A stretch of 64,000 nt of DNA, from NCBI RefSeq assembly GCF_030433645.1, contig NZ_JAROCG010000001.1:3038001-3102000 (forward strand). The letters run 5' to 3'. The position numbers and the translations under genes are program-made. A model generated the notes under the pieces. That model worked only from the letters and a program-made list of their open reading frames with translations, was not told the DNA's origin and did not search any database. Source of the stretch: Arthrobacter burdickii. Its GTDB lineage: Bacteria; Actinomycetota; Actinomycetes; Actinomycetales; Micrococcaceae. Positions 55,555-63,399 of the stretch are shown piece by piece. Numbering within the stretch: the first letter of the stretch is position 1; each line of letters opens with the position of its first letter.

Positions 55555-56913
55555 TTAGAGGCCCACCGATGCCAGCAGGTGCCCGACCTCCTGGCGCCCG
55601 AGCACGCGGATGCTGCCCTGGCGCTGGTCGCCGACCCGGATGGGGCCGAGCTGGGTCCGGACGAGGCGCTCGACGGGGTGGCCGACGGCGTCGAAGAGCC
55701 TGCGGACCACGCGGTTGCGGCCGGAGTGCAGCACGACCTCGACGAGGACGTGTCCCGGTGTCGAGTCGACGAGCTTGAAGGAGTCCACCTGTGCGGGGCC
55801 GTCCTCGAGCTCGATACCCTCCTTCATCTGCGCGCCGATGCCCTGCGCCATTGGTCCCCGGACCTGCACCAGATAGGTCTTCGGGACCTCGTACGAGGGG
55901 TGGGTCAGGCGGTTGGTGAGTTCACCGTCGTTGGTGAGCAGGAGCAGACCCTCGGTCTCGGCGTCGAGACGACCGACGTGGAAGAGCCGCTCGTTCTTGT
56001 TCTTGTTCTTCAGGAAGTCACTGATGCAGGGACGGCCCTCGGGGTCCTCCATGGTGGAGACGACGCCGCGCGGCTTGTTGAAGACGTAGTACTTCAGGTG
56101 CTCGTTGAGTTGCAGGCGAATGCCGTCCACATGGATGGCCACCTGCTCAGGATCGACGCGCACGCCGAGTTCGGTGACGACGGTACCGTCGACCTCCACA
56201 CGTCCGTCGAGGATCATCTCCTCGCACACGCGGCGAGAGGCGACGCCCGCGAGCGCCATCACTTTCTGCAGGCGCACGCCCTCCGGATTGTGGACGTCGA
56301 TCTCGTCCGCCGGGCGGCTCGCGCGCTTGGGCTTCGAGGGACGCACAGGGCCGAGGTTCTGCCCGAAGCGTTCCCGCCCGAAGGCCTTTGCTCCCGCGGG
56401 CTTCTGGCGACCGGCACCCTCCTGGCCGCCGGAACGGGCACCGGACGTGGCACCGGGGCGCCCGGGCTTCCCGCCCGCACGTCCTCCGGCCTTGACGCCG
56501 AAGCGGCTGGACGGGGTCCCTGCGGACGGCCTTCCTGCGGCCGAACGGGCGCGGCCGTCGGTGGAAGGACGGCGATCGCCTCCCGCAGCCGGGCGCCCCT
56601 CGGACGAGCGCTCCTGGAACGGACGGCTCTCCCCGGAACGGCCGCCGCGGTCGTTGCGCTCCTGGAACGGACGGCCTTCACCGGAACGGCCGCCGCGCTC
56701 GTTGCGCTCCTGGAACGGACGGCTCTCGCCGGAACGGCCGCCGCGCTCGTTGCGCTCCTGGAACGGACGGCCCTCGCCGGAACGGCCGCCGCCGCCCTGT
56801 CCCGATCCGCCGCGCGGTGAGGACGTCCGCCGGGCAGCGTCGGATGGGCGTCCGGTCGATCCGCCGCGGCGCGGCGTATTGCGTCCGGAACCGGATCCTG
56901 GCTGCTGTGTCAT
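55555..56913 (-). CDS. rluB: RluB-type 23S rRNA pseudouridine synthase with Arg/Gly-rich N-terminal repeats
   Basis: Pseudouridine synthase of the RsuA/RluB family, 452 residues. The S4 domain begins GVRLQKVMALAGVASRRVCEEMI near residue 212 (quoted in part) and the catalytic motif is GRLDAETEGLLLLTNDG. Residues 1-205 are a disordered basic extension rich in Gly, Arg, Ser and Pro. It contains four 16-residue repeats of GGRSGE(G/S)RPFQERN(E/D)R at residues 42-105. The typical enzyme is about 250 residues. It lies in the scpA-scpB-rluB-cmk-der operon. Confidence 0.95.
   Translation of the reverse strand: MTQQPGSGSGRNTPRRGGSTGRPSDAARRTSSPRGGSGQGGGGRSGEGRPFQERNERGGRSGESRPFQERNERGGRSGEGRPFQERNDRGGRSGESRPFQERSSEGRPAAGGDRRPSTDGRARSAAGRPSAGTPSSRFGVKAGGRAGGKPGRPGATSGARSGGQEGAGRQKPAGAKAFGRERFGQNLGPVRPSKPKRASRPADEIDVHNPEGVRLQKVMALAGVASRRVCEEMILDGRVEVDGTVVTELGVRVDPEQVAIHVDGIRLQLNEHLKYYVFNKPRGVVSTMEDPEGRPCISDFLKNKNKNERLFHVGRLDAETEGLLLLTNDGELTNRLTHPSYEVPKTYLVQVRGPMAQGIGAQMKEGIELEDGPAQVDSFKLVDSTPGHVLVEVVLHSGRNRVVRRLFDAVGHPVERLVRTQLGPIRVGDQRQGSIRVLGRQEVGHLLASVGL
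56599..56790 (-). repeat. four 48-bp in-frame repeats in rluB
   Basis: Four tandem 48-bp units code the 16-residue repeat of the RluB extension. The copies differ by a few bases (GAAGGC or GAGAGC for EG/ES, AACGAG or AACGAC for NE/ND). Alternation of the G and S forms suggests a duplicated 96-bp pair. Confidence 0.9.
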
Positions 56914-56940
56914 GTAGAAAGTCCTTCTCGTAGGTCGTGC

Positions 56941-57582
56941 TCAGTACGTCGTCTCGTCATACTCCCCAAGGCTCTCGAGGCCCGGCAGATGGGGAGCGAT
57001 CCGGGGCAATTCGTCGACGCTGCCCAGCCCCAATCTTTCCAGAAAGAAGGTGGTGGTCCCATAAAGGACTGCGCCGGTCTCCGGATCGGTCTCCAGCTCG
57101 ACAACAAGTCCGCGCTGGAGCAGGGTGCGGACCACGGAATCGACGTTGACGCCCCGAATTGCAGAAACCCGGGCACGGGACACGGGTTGGCGGTACGCGA
57201 TGACCGCCAGAGTCTCGAGTGCTGCTTGTGAAAGCCGGGCAGATTGGCCATCGAGCACGAAGTCGGCAACAACGGAGGCGAAGTGCTTCCGGGAGAAGAT
57301 GCGCCACCCGCCGGCGATGTTCCTGAGTTCGAAACCGCGCGGCACGAATGATTCGGTGCTTCGGGGGCCTGACCCAGTATAGCCGTCGTACTCCCGCTGC
57401 AGGTCCACCAGCACCGCGTGCACCTGCGCCGTCGGCCGATCGAGCACGGCTGCGACCTGCTCGTCCGTCACCGGGCGGTCCGCCACCATGAGGATCGCCT
57501 CCACCGCGCCGCGGAGCCCGCCCGGGAGGTCCTCGACGGAGACGCCGTGTCCGTCGGGCGCGCTCTCGTCGGATTCATGCAT
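56941..57582 (-). CDS. scpB: segregation and condensation protein B
   Basis: Kleisin-associated winged-helix protein of the Smc-ScpAB condensin, 213 residues. The two winged helices begin LRGAVEAILMVADRPVTDEQVA (quoted in part) near residue 23 and LSQAALETLAVIAYRQPVSRA near residue 118. It overlaps the scpA stop by eight bases, implying coupled translation. Confidence 0.96.
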   Translation of the reverse strand: MHESDESAPDGHGVSVEDLPGGLRGAVEAILMVADRPVTDEQVAAVLDRPTAQVHAVLVDLQREYDGYTGSGPRSTESFVPRGFELRNIAGGWRIFSRKHFASVVADFVLDGQSARLSQAALETLAVIAYRQPVSRARVSAIRGVNVDSVVRTLLQRGLVVELETDPETGAVLYGTTTFFLERLGLGSVDELPRIAPHLPGLESLGEYDETTY

Positions 57583-58576
57583 CGTGCACTCCTTTCCTGT
57601 GTGCCTGGTCCTGGTCCTGGTCCTCGAAGTCGCTCGCCAGCAGTTCGGCCGTCCAGCGCTCGTCCTCCGCGCTCCAGCGCACCACCAGCTCGGTCAGCGG
57701 CGCGGCCTGGTCGAAGGAGACGACGCCGTCCCGAAACAGCTCGAGGAGGGCCAGGAACCGCACCACGAGGACCAGCCGCGACTCGGCGTCCGCGGTCAGC
57801 TGCCGGAAGGACAGCGGTCCCCGTGACTGCAGCAGGTCCTGCAGCACGACCGCCTGGTCACGCACGCTCACCGGCGGGGAGTGCAGGTGCTCGATGCTGA
57901 CCTCGGCCGGCTGCTCCTGACGCGGCGTGAGCACTTTCGCCGCGAGTGCCGCGAATTCCTCGGGTGAGTGCTTCCAGATGAGTTCCGGCAGGAGCCGGGT
58001 GAACTCGGCCTCGAGGGGTACGCTCCGCGGGTGCCGCGCCTCCTCCTCCTCGAGCCGGCCCGCAAGGTGCCGGGCCATCTCCTTGAACGCCTTGTACTGC
58101 AGGAGGCGGGCGAAGAGCAGGTCGCGCGCCTCGAGGAGCGCGATGTCTTCCTCGTCCTCCACGGCGCCGGCGGGCAGGAGCCGGGCGGCCTTCAGGTCGA
58201 GGAGGGTGGCGGCGACGACCAGGAACTCACTCGCCTCGTCGAGCTTCCACTCCCCCTCCGCAGCCTGGATGCGGCGGATGTGGGCGATGAACTCGTCGGT
58301 CACCTGCGCCAGGGCGATCTCGGTGATGTCGAGTTCGCGCCGCGAGATGAGGTTCAGCAGCAGGTCGAAGGGACCGCTGAAATTGGTCAGCTGCACCTCG
58401 AAGACCGGCGGGCGGGCAGGAACCTGCGCCGCAGCACTCTCGACGGCATCGCCGTCGCCACCACCGTCAGCACTACCCCCGGTGGAGCGGCCGTTGCCGG
58501 GTCCCGGGTTCCCGCGCAGGGTGGCCTGCGCCGTCGTCGCCTCTCCGCCCGCACGCGCGGACGTTGTGCCCGCCAT
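57575..58576 (-). CDS. scpA: segregation and condensation protein A
   Basis: Kleisin subunit of the Smc condensin, 333 residues. The Smc-binding N-terminal segment starts FEVQLTNFSGPFDLLLNLISRRELDITEIAL near residue 58 (quoted as FSGPFDLLLNLISRRELDI). The C-terminal winged helix includes TADAESRLVLVVRFLALLELF. The first 55 residues are a Gly/Ala-rich leader and may be over-extended. It lies 35 bases downstream of parA. Confidence 0.96.
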   Translation of the reverse strand: MAGTTSARAGGEATTAQATLRGNPGPGNGRSTGGSADGGGDGDAVESAAAQVPARPPVFEVQLTNFSGPFDLLLNLISRRELDITEIALAQVTDEFIAHIRRIQAAEGEWKLDEASEFLVVAATLLDLKAARLLPAGAVEDEEDIALLEARDLLFARLLQYKAFKEMARHLAGRLEEEEARHPRSVPLEAEFTRLLPELIWKHSPEEFAALAAKVLTPRQEQPAEVSIEHLHSPPVSVRDQAVVLQDLLQSRGPLSFRQLTADAESRLVLVVRFLALLELFRDGVVSFDQAAPLTELVVRWSAEDERWTAELLASDFEDQDQDQAHRKGVHDA

Positions 58577-58611
58577 TCAGCGGAACCGGGCGGACCCGGG
58601 ATCGACGGGCA

Positions 58612-59499
58612 CTAGGGCGCTCCGCCCCTACTGATGAGCTCCTTCGCAAGCCTGCGGTACGCATCCGCACCCGAGTGGTTGGCTGCATAGGACGTGATGG
58701 GTTCGGCGGCCACCGTCGCGTCCGCGAACTTGATGGTGCGTTTGATGACCGTCTCGAAGACCTTGTCGCCGAAGGCCTCCACGAGGCGCGCGATGACCTC
58801 GCGGCTGTGCAGCGTCCGCGCGTCGTACATGGTTGCGAGCACGCCGTCGATCTGCAGACGCGGGTTCAGACGGTCCTGCACCTTCTCGATGGTCTCGACC
58901 AGCAGGGCCACGGCGCGCAGGGCGAAGAACTCGCAGATCAGCGGGATGATCACGCCGTGGGCCGCCGTGAGGGCGTTGACCGTGAGCAGTCCGAGGGACG
59001 GCTGGCAGTCGATGAGGATGACGTCGTAGTCGTCGGACACCTTGCGCAGCGCCCGGTCGAGGACCTGCTCGCGTGCCACCTCGTTGACGAGCTGCACCTC
59101 GGCCGCCGACAGGTCGATGTTGGCGGGCAACAGGTCGATGTTCTCGATCGCGGTGTGCTGGATGGCGTCCTGGATGGAGACCTTCCGGTCCATGAGCACG
59201 TTGTACACGGTCACGTCGAGCTCGTGCGGGTTGGTACCGAGGCCGGCGGAGAGCGCGCCCTGCGGGTCGAAGTCGACGAGCAGCACCTTGCGTCCCGCTT
59301 CGGCGAGCGCGGCACCCAGGTTGATGGTGGACGTCGTCTTACCGACGCCGCCCTTCTGGTTGACCATCGCGATAACCCTCGCCGGGCCGTGCGAGTCTAG
59401 GACCCGTGGCTCAGGGAACTCCGTCACAGGGCGGCCGGTCGGGCCGAATCCCGCGTCCGCTGCGCTGGGCAGAGTTGTGGAACCCTGTTCACTACTCAC
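58612..59499 (-). CDS. ParA-family ATPase of the scpAB operon
   Basis: A 295-residue ParA/Soj ATPase heading parA-scpA-scpB, as mycobacterial Rv1708. The start is GTG at 59499, after GGAGAAATAC; the frame is open far upstream through low-complexity sequence. Walker A is VNQKGGVGKTTSTINLGAAL near residue 45, VDFDPQGALSAGLG follows, and Walker B is DVILIDCQPSLGLLTVNAL. No ParB gene is adjacent. A TATAGA -10 lies at 59569-59564, predicting a leader of about 58 bases. Confidence 0.93.
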   Translation of the reverse strand: MSSEQGSTTLPSAADAGFGPTGRPVTEFPEPRVLDSHGPARVIAMVNQKGGVGKTTSTINLGAALAEAGRKVLLVDFDPQGALSAGLGTNPHELDVTVYNVLMDRKVSIQDAIQHTAIENIDLLPANIDLSAAEVQLVNEVAREQVLDRALRKVSDDYDVILIDCQPSLGLLTVNALTAAHGVIIPLICEFFALRAVALLVETIEKVQDRLNPRLQIDGVLATMYDARTLHSREVIARLVEAFGDKVFETVIKRTIKFADATVAAEPITSYAANHSGADAYRRLAKELISRGGAP

Positions 59500-59699
59500 G
59501 TATTTCTCCACGCTTCCATCAGAATCGGTGCAGGCCGGTCGATCATCGTTCCCGAGCGGCATTTCTATAGTCCACGGTACAACGCCTACGGCAGCACCCG
59601 TGGAGACGAGTGCTCTTCCATTACGAGCCTTGAGCCTCAGCCTGAGGTCGAACGTTCCCCGGTCATGCCGTCCGTAGGGGCTCCACCGGCCGCTCGGCG

Positions 59700-59832
59700 A
59701 CCTGTCCGGAGACCCGCCCACTGACCCGTCCACCGGCCTGTCGATTGACCTTCCCGCCTGCCAGCCGACCTTCCCGCCTGCCTGCCGGCCTGCGTGGCCG
59801 CCCGTCTGCCCGCCTCCCCTGCCTGCCTCCTT
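59700..59832. repeat. degenerate CCTGCC/GACC microsatellite-like tract
   Basis: On the plus strand this is a pyrimidine-rich run of degenerate CCTGCC, CCGACC and CCCGCC words (GGCAGG-type on the minus strand), for example CTTCCCGCCTGCC twice 20 bases apart. The word length of four to eight bases drifts, so it looks like a slipped, decayed simple repeat. Confidence 0.75.
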
Positions 59833-59846
59833 GCCGGACACGACGA

Positions 59847-59883
59847 CGGCGATGGCCCGGTCGTGTTCCGGGCCATCGCCGTT
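59847..59883 (-). terminator. stem-loop after dctA
   Basis: A perfect 15-bp stem (59847-59861 with 59869-59883) with a 7-base loop lies 66 bases beyond the dctA stop. No U-run follows on the minus strand. Confidence 0.7.
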
Positions 59884-59948
59884 CTGTCTGCCGAGCCATT
59901 GGCTCGCGCCGCCGACTCAGCGAGCGCAGGGTCTCTTCAGCGCAGGGT

Positions 59949-61361
59949 CTAGTGAGCGCTGGTTCCCCGTACCGCCGCGTCGGTCCGAACGGCGGCACCC
60001 TCCTCGACGTCGACGTCGTCGCCGTTCTCGAAGCGGTGATCGGTACTCATCGTGGTCTCGTCGAAGGGCAGGCGTCCCTCGAGGACCTCGTCGACACGGC
60101 CGCGGTCGATCTCCCGCGTCCAGGTGCCGATGAGGACGGTGGCGACGGCGTTGCCGGTGAAGTTCGTCAGCGCACGCGCCTCGGACATGAACCGGTCGAT
60201 GCCGACGATAAGGCCGACGCCGTCGACCAGGTCGGGACGGTGCGACTGCAGGCCGCCGGCAAGGGTTGCGAGGCCGGCGCCGGTGACGCCCGCTGCGCCC
60301 TTGGACGCGATGATCATGAAGATCAGCAGGGAGATCTGCTCACCGAGGGCCAGCGGCTTGCCCAGTGCTTCCGCCACGAAGAGCGATGCCATCGTCAGGT
60401 AGATGGCGGTGCCGTCGAGGTTGAACGAGTAACCGGTGGGTACTGTCACGCCGACCACGGGCTTGGAGACGCCGAGGTGCTCCATCTTGGCGATGAGGCG
60501 GGGCAGGGCCGCCTCGGAGGAGGAGGTGCTGAAGATGAGCAGGTACTCGCGGCCGAGGTAGCGCATCAGCTTCAGGATGTTGATGCCGGTCACGAGCTTC
60601 AGCAGGCCACCGAGGATGACGACGATGAAGAGGATGCAGGTGATGTAGAAGGCGAGCATCAGCGTGGCCATGCTGATGATGGCCTGCACGCCCGTCTCGC
60701 CGACCACGGCGGCGATGGCACCGAAGGCGCCGATGGGCGCGAGCCACATGATCATGACGAGGATGCGGAACACGAGCGCCTGGATGTAGCCGATGCCGCG
60801 AAGGACCGGCTTGCCGGCCGAGCCCATCTTCTGGAGGGCGAAACCGACGAGCAGTGCCACGAACAGTGTCTGGAGGATGCTCGGGCCCGTGAGCGCCGCG
60901 AGGAGCGTGGTGGGGATGATACTGAGCAGGAAGCCGACGGTTCCCTCCGGTGCACCCTCGGCGGCTGCGGGCACCTCGTAGGTCGTCGATGAGATGTCGA
61001 GGCCCTCGCCCGGCTGGATGAGGTTCCCGACGACGAGGCCGATGGCGAGCGCGAAGGTCGACATCAGCATGAAGTAGCCCAGTGCCAGGCCGCCGACCTT
61101 GCCGACGGTCGCGGCCTTGGCGATGGAGCCGATACCGAGCACGATGGTGCAGAAGATGATTGGTGCGATCATCATCTTGATGAGGTTGATGAAGCCCGTG
61201 CCGAGAGGCTTGAGCGACTTGGCGAATTCGGGGGCCATGAGGCCGAGGATCGCACCGAGCACCACGGCGGCGATGACCGCGATGTAGAGGAAGTGGGTCT
61301 TGTCGACCCGCTTGCGGGGTTCTGCGGGTCCGCTGTCGGACCTCGATGGCGCCATAGCCAT
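59949..61361 (-). CDS. dctA: DctA-type dicarboxylate/cation symporter
   Basis: Inner-membrane secondary transporter of the DAACS family, 470 residues, probably for succinate, fumarate or malate with protons or sodium. It has eight helices and two re-entrant loops. Motifs are the serine-rich STSSSEAALPRLI near residue 278, GYSFNLDGTAIYLTMASLF near 315, and the loop SKGAAGVTGAGLATL near 360. The C-terminal 60 residues are cytoplasmic and acidic. Glutamate/aspartate transport (GltP) is the alternative. It is divergent from a CitA/DcuS-like two-component system that probably controls it. Confidence 0.93.
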   Translation of the reverse strand: MAMAPSRSDSGPAEPRKRVDKTHFLYIAVIAAVVLGAILGLMAPEFAKSLKPLGTGFINLIKMMIAPIIFCTIVLGIGSIAKAATVGKVGGLALGYFMLMSTFALAIGLVVGNLIQPGEGLDISSTTYEVPAAAEGAPEGTVGFLLSIIPTTLLAALTGPSILQTLFVALLVGFALQKMGSAGKPVLRGIGYIQALVFRILVMIMWLAPIGAFGAIAAVVGETGVQAIISMATLMLAFYITCILFIVVILGGLLKLVTGINILKLMRYLGREYLLIFSTSSSEAALPRLIAKMEHLGVSKPVVGVTVPTGYSFNLDGTAIYLTMASLFVAEALGKPLALGEQISLLIFMIIASKGAAGVTGAGLATLAGGLQSHRPDLVDGVGLIVGIDRFMSEARALTNFTGNAVATVLIGTWTREIDRGRVDEVLEGRLPFDETTMSTDHRFENGDDVDVEEGAAVRTDAAVRGTSAH

Positions 61362-61480
61362 GATGTTCTCCCTTGGTGTCGGCCGCCCGGCGGCGCCGGC
61401 GGCGAAGGTCGTTCTTCGTCCGCGGGGGTCTCTCCAGGAAGCGTACTGTTGAGTATTTCCCCCTCATCATGGCACTGCGA

Positions 61481-61494
61481 GTGACCGCGGTCAC
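61481..61494. promoter_or_regulatory. Crp/GlxR-type palindrome between dctA and the two-component system
   Basis: GTGACCGCGGTCAC is a perfect 14-bp palindrome with the GTGA-N6-TCAC core of cAMP-receptor family sites. It lies 120 bases before dctA and 91 before the sensor kinase gene. TTGAGT occurs on either side at 61449-61454 and 61497-61502. Confidence 0.5.
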
Positions 61495-61584
61495 CATTGA
61501 GTTCATACTGGTCGTGGCCCGGCGAATCCGGCGCTTTTGCCGCCGGCCGAGGCCGGCAGAAATCGGAAGGAGCAGGATCACCGC

Positions 61585-63399
61585 GTGAGTCGCTGGAGCC
61601 TCGCCCGGCAGTTCTTCCTGGCCCAACTCGTCTTCATCCTCATCCTCTCGGCATCCCTCTCGGTGATCCTCTATGCGGACGCGGCGGAGGGCGTGAACGA
61701 CGCCGCAGCGGAGCGCATGGTCGCCGTCTCCACCGCCATCGCCCTCGACCCGGCCGTGCTCGACGCTGTCGAGGGGACCGATCCGTCCGCCACGCTCCAG
61801 CCCTACGCCGTCGACGTCATGGACCGGCTGGGCGTGGACTTCATCACGATCATGGCTCCGGACCGGACGCGCTACACGCACCGCAACCCGGAGCAGATCG
61901 GCAGGCCGTACATCGGTTCGGTGTCCGAAGCCCTGGCGGGGCGTACGCACACCGAGACATACGTAGGGACCCTCGGCCCGTCGATCCGCTCCATCGTTCC
62001 GGTGGTGGACGGCGACGGGACGGTGCAGGCGATGGTCGCTGCGGGGATCACGGTGGATCGCGCCGTCATCGCGCGCAACGCGCAGCTCCCGCTCGTCGCC
62101 TTCATCGCCCTCGGTGCGCTCGCGCTGGGCGCCCTCGCCTCGTTCCTGCTGAGCCGGCGCCTGCGGGACGCGACCCTGGGCATGGGCCCCGCCGAACTCT
62201 CACGCACCTTCGTCTTCTACGACTCGGTCCTCCATTCCGTCCGTGAGGGCCTCCTCCTCATCGACGCGTCGGGACGGCTGATCCTGTACAACGACCAGGC
62301 CGCGCGGCTCCTCGGCCTCGACGGGACGCAGGAGCCGGTGCCGGCGACGCACCTCGCGGTTCCGCCGTCGCTGCGCGAACTCCTCATGTCGGGGCGCAGG
62401 GCCCACGACGAAGTGCACCTGACCGACGACCGGGTCCTGGTGGTCAACCAGGAGCCTGCCGTCCCTCCCACCGCTGCCGGGCGCGGCGCCCATGCGCCCA
62501 CGGCCCTCGGCACCGTCACGACCCTGCGGGACCACACCGAGATCCAGGCCCTGACGGGTCAGGTGGAGACCATGCGCACCCTGACGGACGCCCTGCGCTC
62601 GCAGACCCACGAACACGCCAACCGCCTGCACACCATCGTCTCGCTGGTGGAACTCGGCAGGAGCGCGGATGCGGTCGACTTCGCGACGAGGGACCTGCAG
62701 CAGTCGCAGCGGCTCACCGACGAGGTGGTCGAGGCCATCGACGAGCCCTTTCTCGCGGCGCTCCTGGTGGGCAAGGCCGCCCAGGCGAACGAGCGCGGCA
62801 TCGAACTGACCTCGGACATCGCTCCGGACGCGCAGGCGGGCTCCCTCAACCCCGTGGACCTGGTGACGATCATCGGCAACCTCCTGGACAACGCGTTCGA
62901 CGAGGCCGCCGCCTCCGAGGACCCCCGGGTGCTCCTCACCGTGCACAGGGTGACCGGCGGGAGCGGGTCCCCCGAACTCGAGATCGCCGTGGAGGACAGC
63001 GGCAACGGCCTACCCGACTCCGAGAAGGCGAAGGTGTTCGACTTCGGCTACAGCACGAAGGCATCCCCTGATGCGACGGGTGCCGGGCGCGGCGTCGGCC
63101 TCGCCCTCGTCCGCCAGGCGGTCCAGCGCTTCGGCGGCTCGCTGGAGGTGACCGACACGGACGACGGCGGAGCCCGTTTCGCCGTGCGCCTCCCCTACCC
63201 GGCTGCGCCGGCAGGCAATCCGGCAGGCAATCCGGCAGGCAATCCGGCAGGCAATCCGGCAGGCAATCCGGCAGGCAATCCGGCAGGCAATCCGGCAGGC
63301 AGTCCGACGGGCAGTCCAGCGCAGGATCCAGACAGCAGTCCGCGAGCGCCCGGAGAGCCGGACGTCCCACTCCGCGCCGACACCGGAGGCGTGGCATGA
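61585..63399 (+). CDS. CitA/DcuS-type sensor histidine kinase
   Basis: A 604-residue membrane sensor starting at GTG 61585 after GGAAGGAGCAGGATCACCGC. A membrane helix (about 8-30) precedes the extracellular PAS-like sensor with YTHRNPEQIGRPYIGS (97-112), the hallmark of citrate/C4-dicarboxylate sensors. A second helix (168-190), a cytoplasmic PAS (about 208-315), and the dimer helix follow, with the phospho-histidine H342 in THEHANRLHTI. The ATPase N-box GNLLDNAFDEAA is near residue 431. The C-terminal 70 residues hold an AGNP repeat. The response regulator gene overlaps (ATGA). Confidence 0.94.
   Translation: MSRWSLARQFFLAQLVFILILSASLSVILYADAAEGVNDAAAERMVAVSTAIALDPAVLDAVEGTDPSATLQPYAVDVMDRLGVDFITIMAPDRTRYTHRNPEQIGRPYIGSVSEALAGRTHTETYVGTLGPSIRSIVPVVDGDGTVQAMVAAGITVDRAVIARNAQLPLVAFIALGALALGALASFLLSRRLRDATLGMGPAELSRTFVFYDSVLHSVREGLLLIDASGRLILYNDQAARLLGLDGTQEPVPATHLAVPPSLRELLMSGRRAHDEVHLTDDRVLVVNQEPAVPPTAAGRGAHAPTALGTVTTLRDHTEIQALTGQVETMRTLTDALRSQTHEHANRLHTIVSLVELGRSADAVDFATRDLQQSQRLTDEVVEAIDEPFLAALLVGKAAQANERGIELTSDIAPDAQAGSLNPVDLVTIIGNLLDNAFDEAAASEDPRVLLTVHRVTGGSGSPELEIAVEDSGNGLPDSEKAKVFDFGYSTKASPDATGAGRGVGLALVRQAVQRFGGSLEVTDTDDGGARFAVRLPYPAAPAGNPAGNPAGNPAGNPAGNPAGNPAGNPAGSPTGSPAQDPDSSPRAPGEPDVPLRADTGGVA
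63214..63321 (+). repeat. 12-bp tandem repeat coding (GNPA)7 at the kinase C-terminus
   Basis: Seven identical GGCAATCCGGCA units (63214-63297) are followed by two diverged units, GGCAGTCCGACG and GGCAGTCCAGCG (to 63321). They encode GNPA seven times, then GSPT and GSPA. Perfect conservation at the base level shows recent expansion. Confidence 0.95.

Larger units (their letters stand above)
59500..59948. other. 449-base gene-free region between dctA and parA
   Basis: Contains the parA promoter (TATAGA at 59569-59564), a low-complexity GC-skewed repeat tract (59700-59832) and the dctA terminator hairpin (59847-59883). Open frames through it are extensions of parA or repeat artefacts composed mostly of Gly, Arg, Gln and Ala. 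Confidence 0.7.

Noticed and set aside
63214..63321. CRISPR array or intergenic satellite
   Set aside because: The repeats are short, contiguous without spacers, and in frame with the sensor kinase; the same holds for 16227-16286 and 56599-56790.
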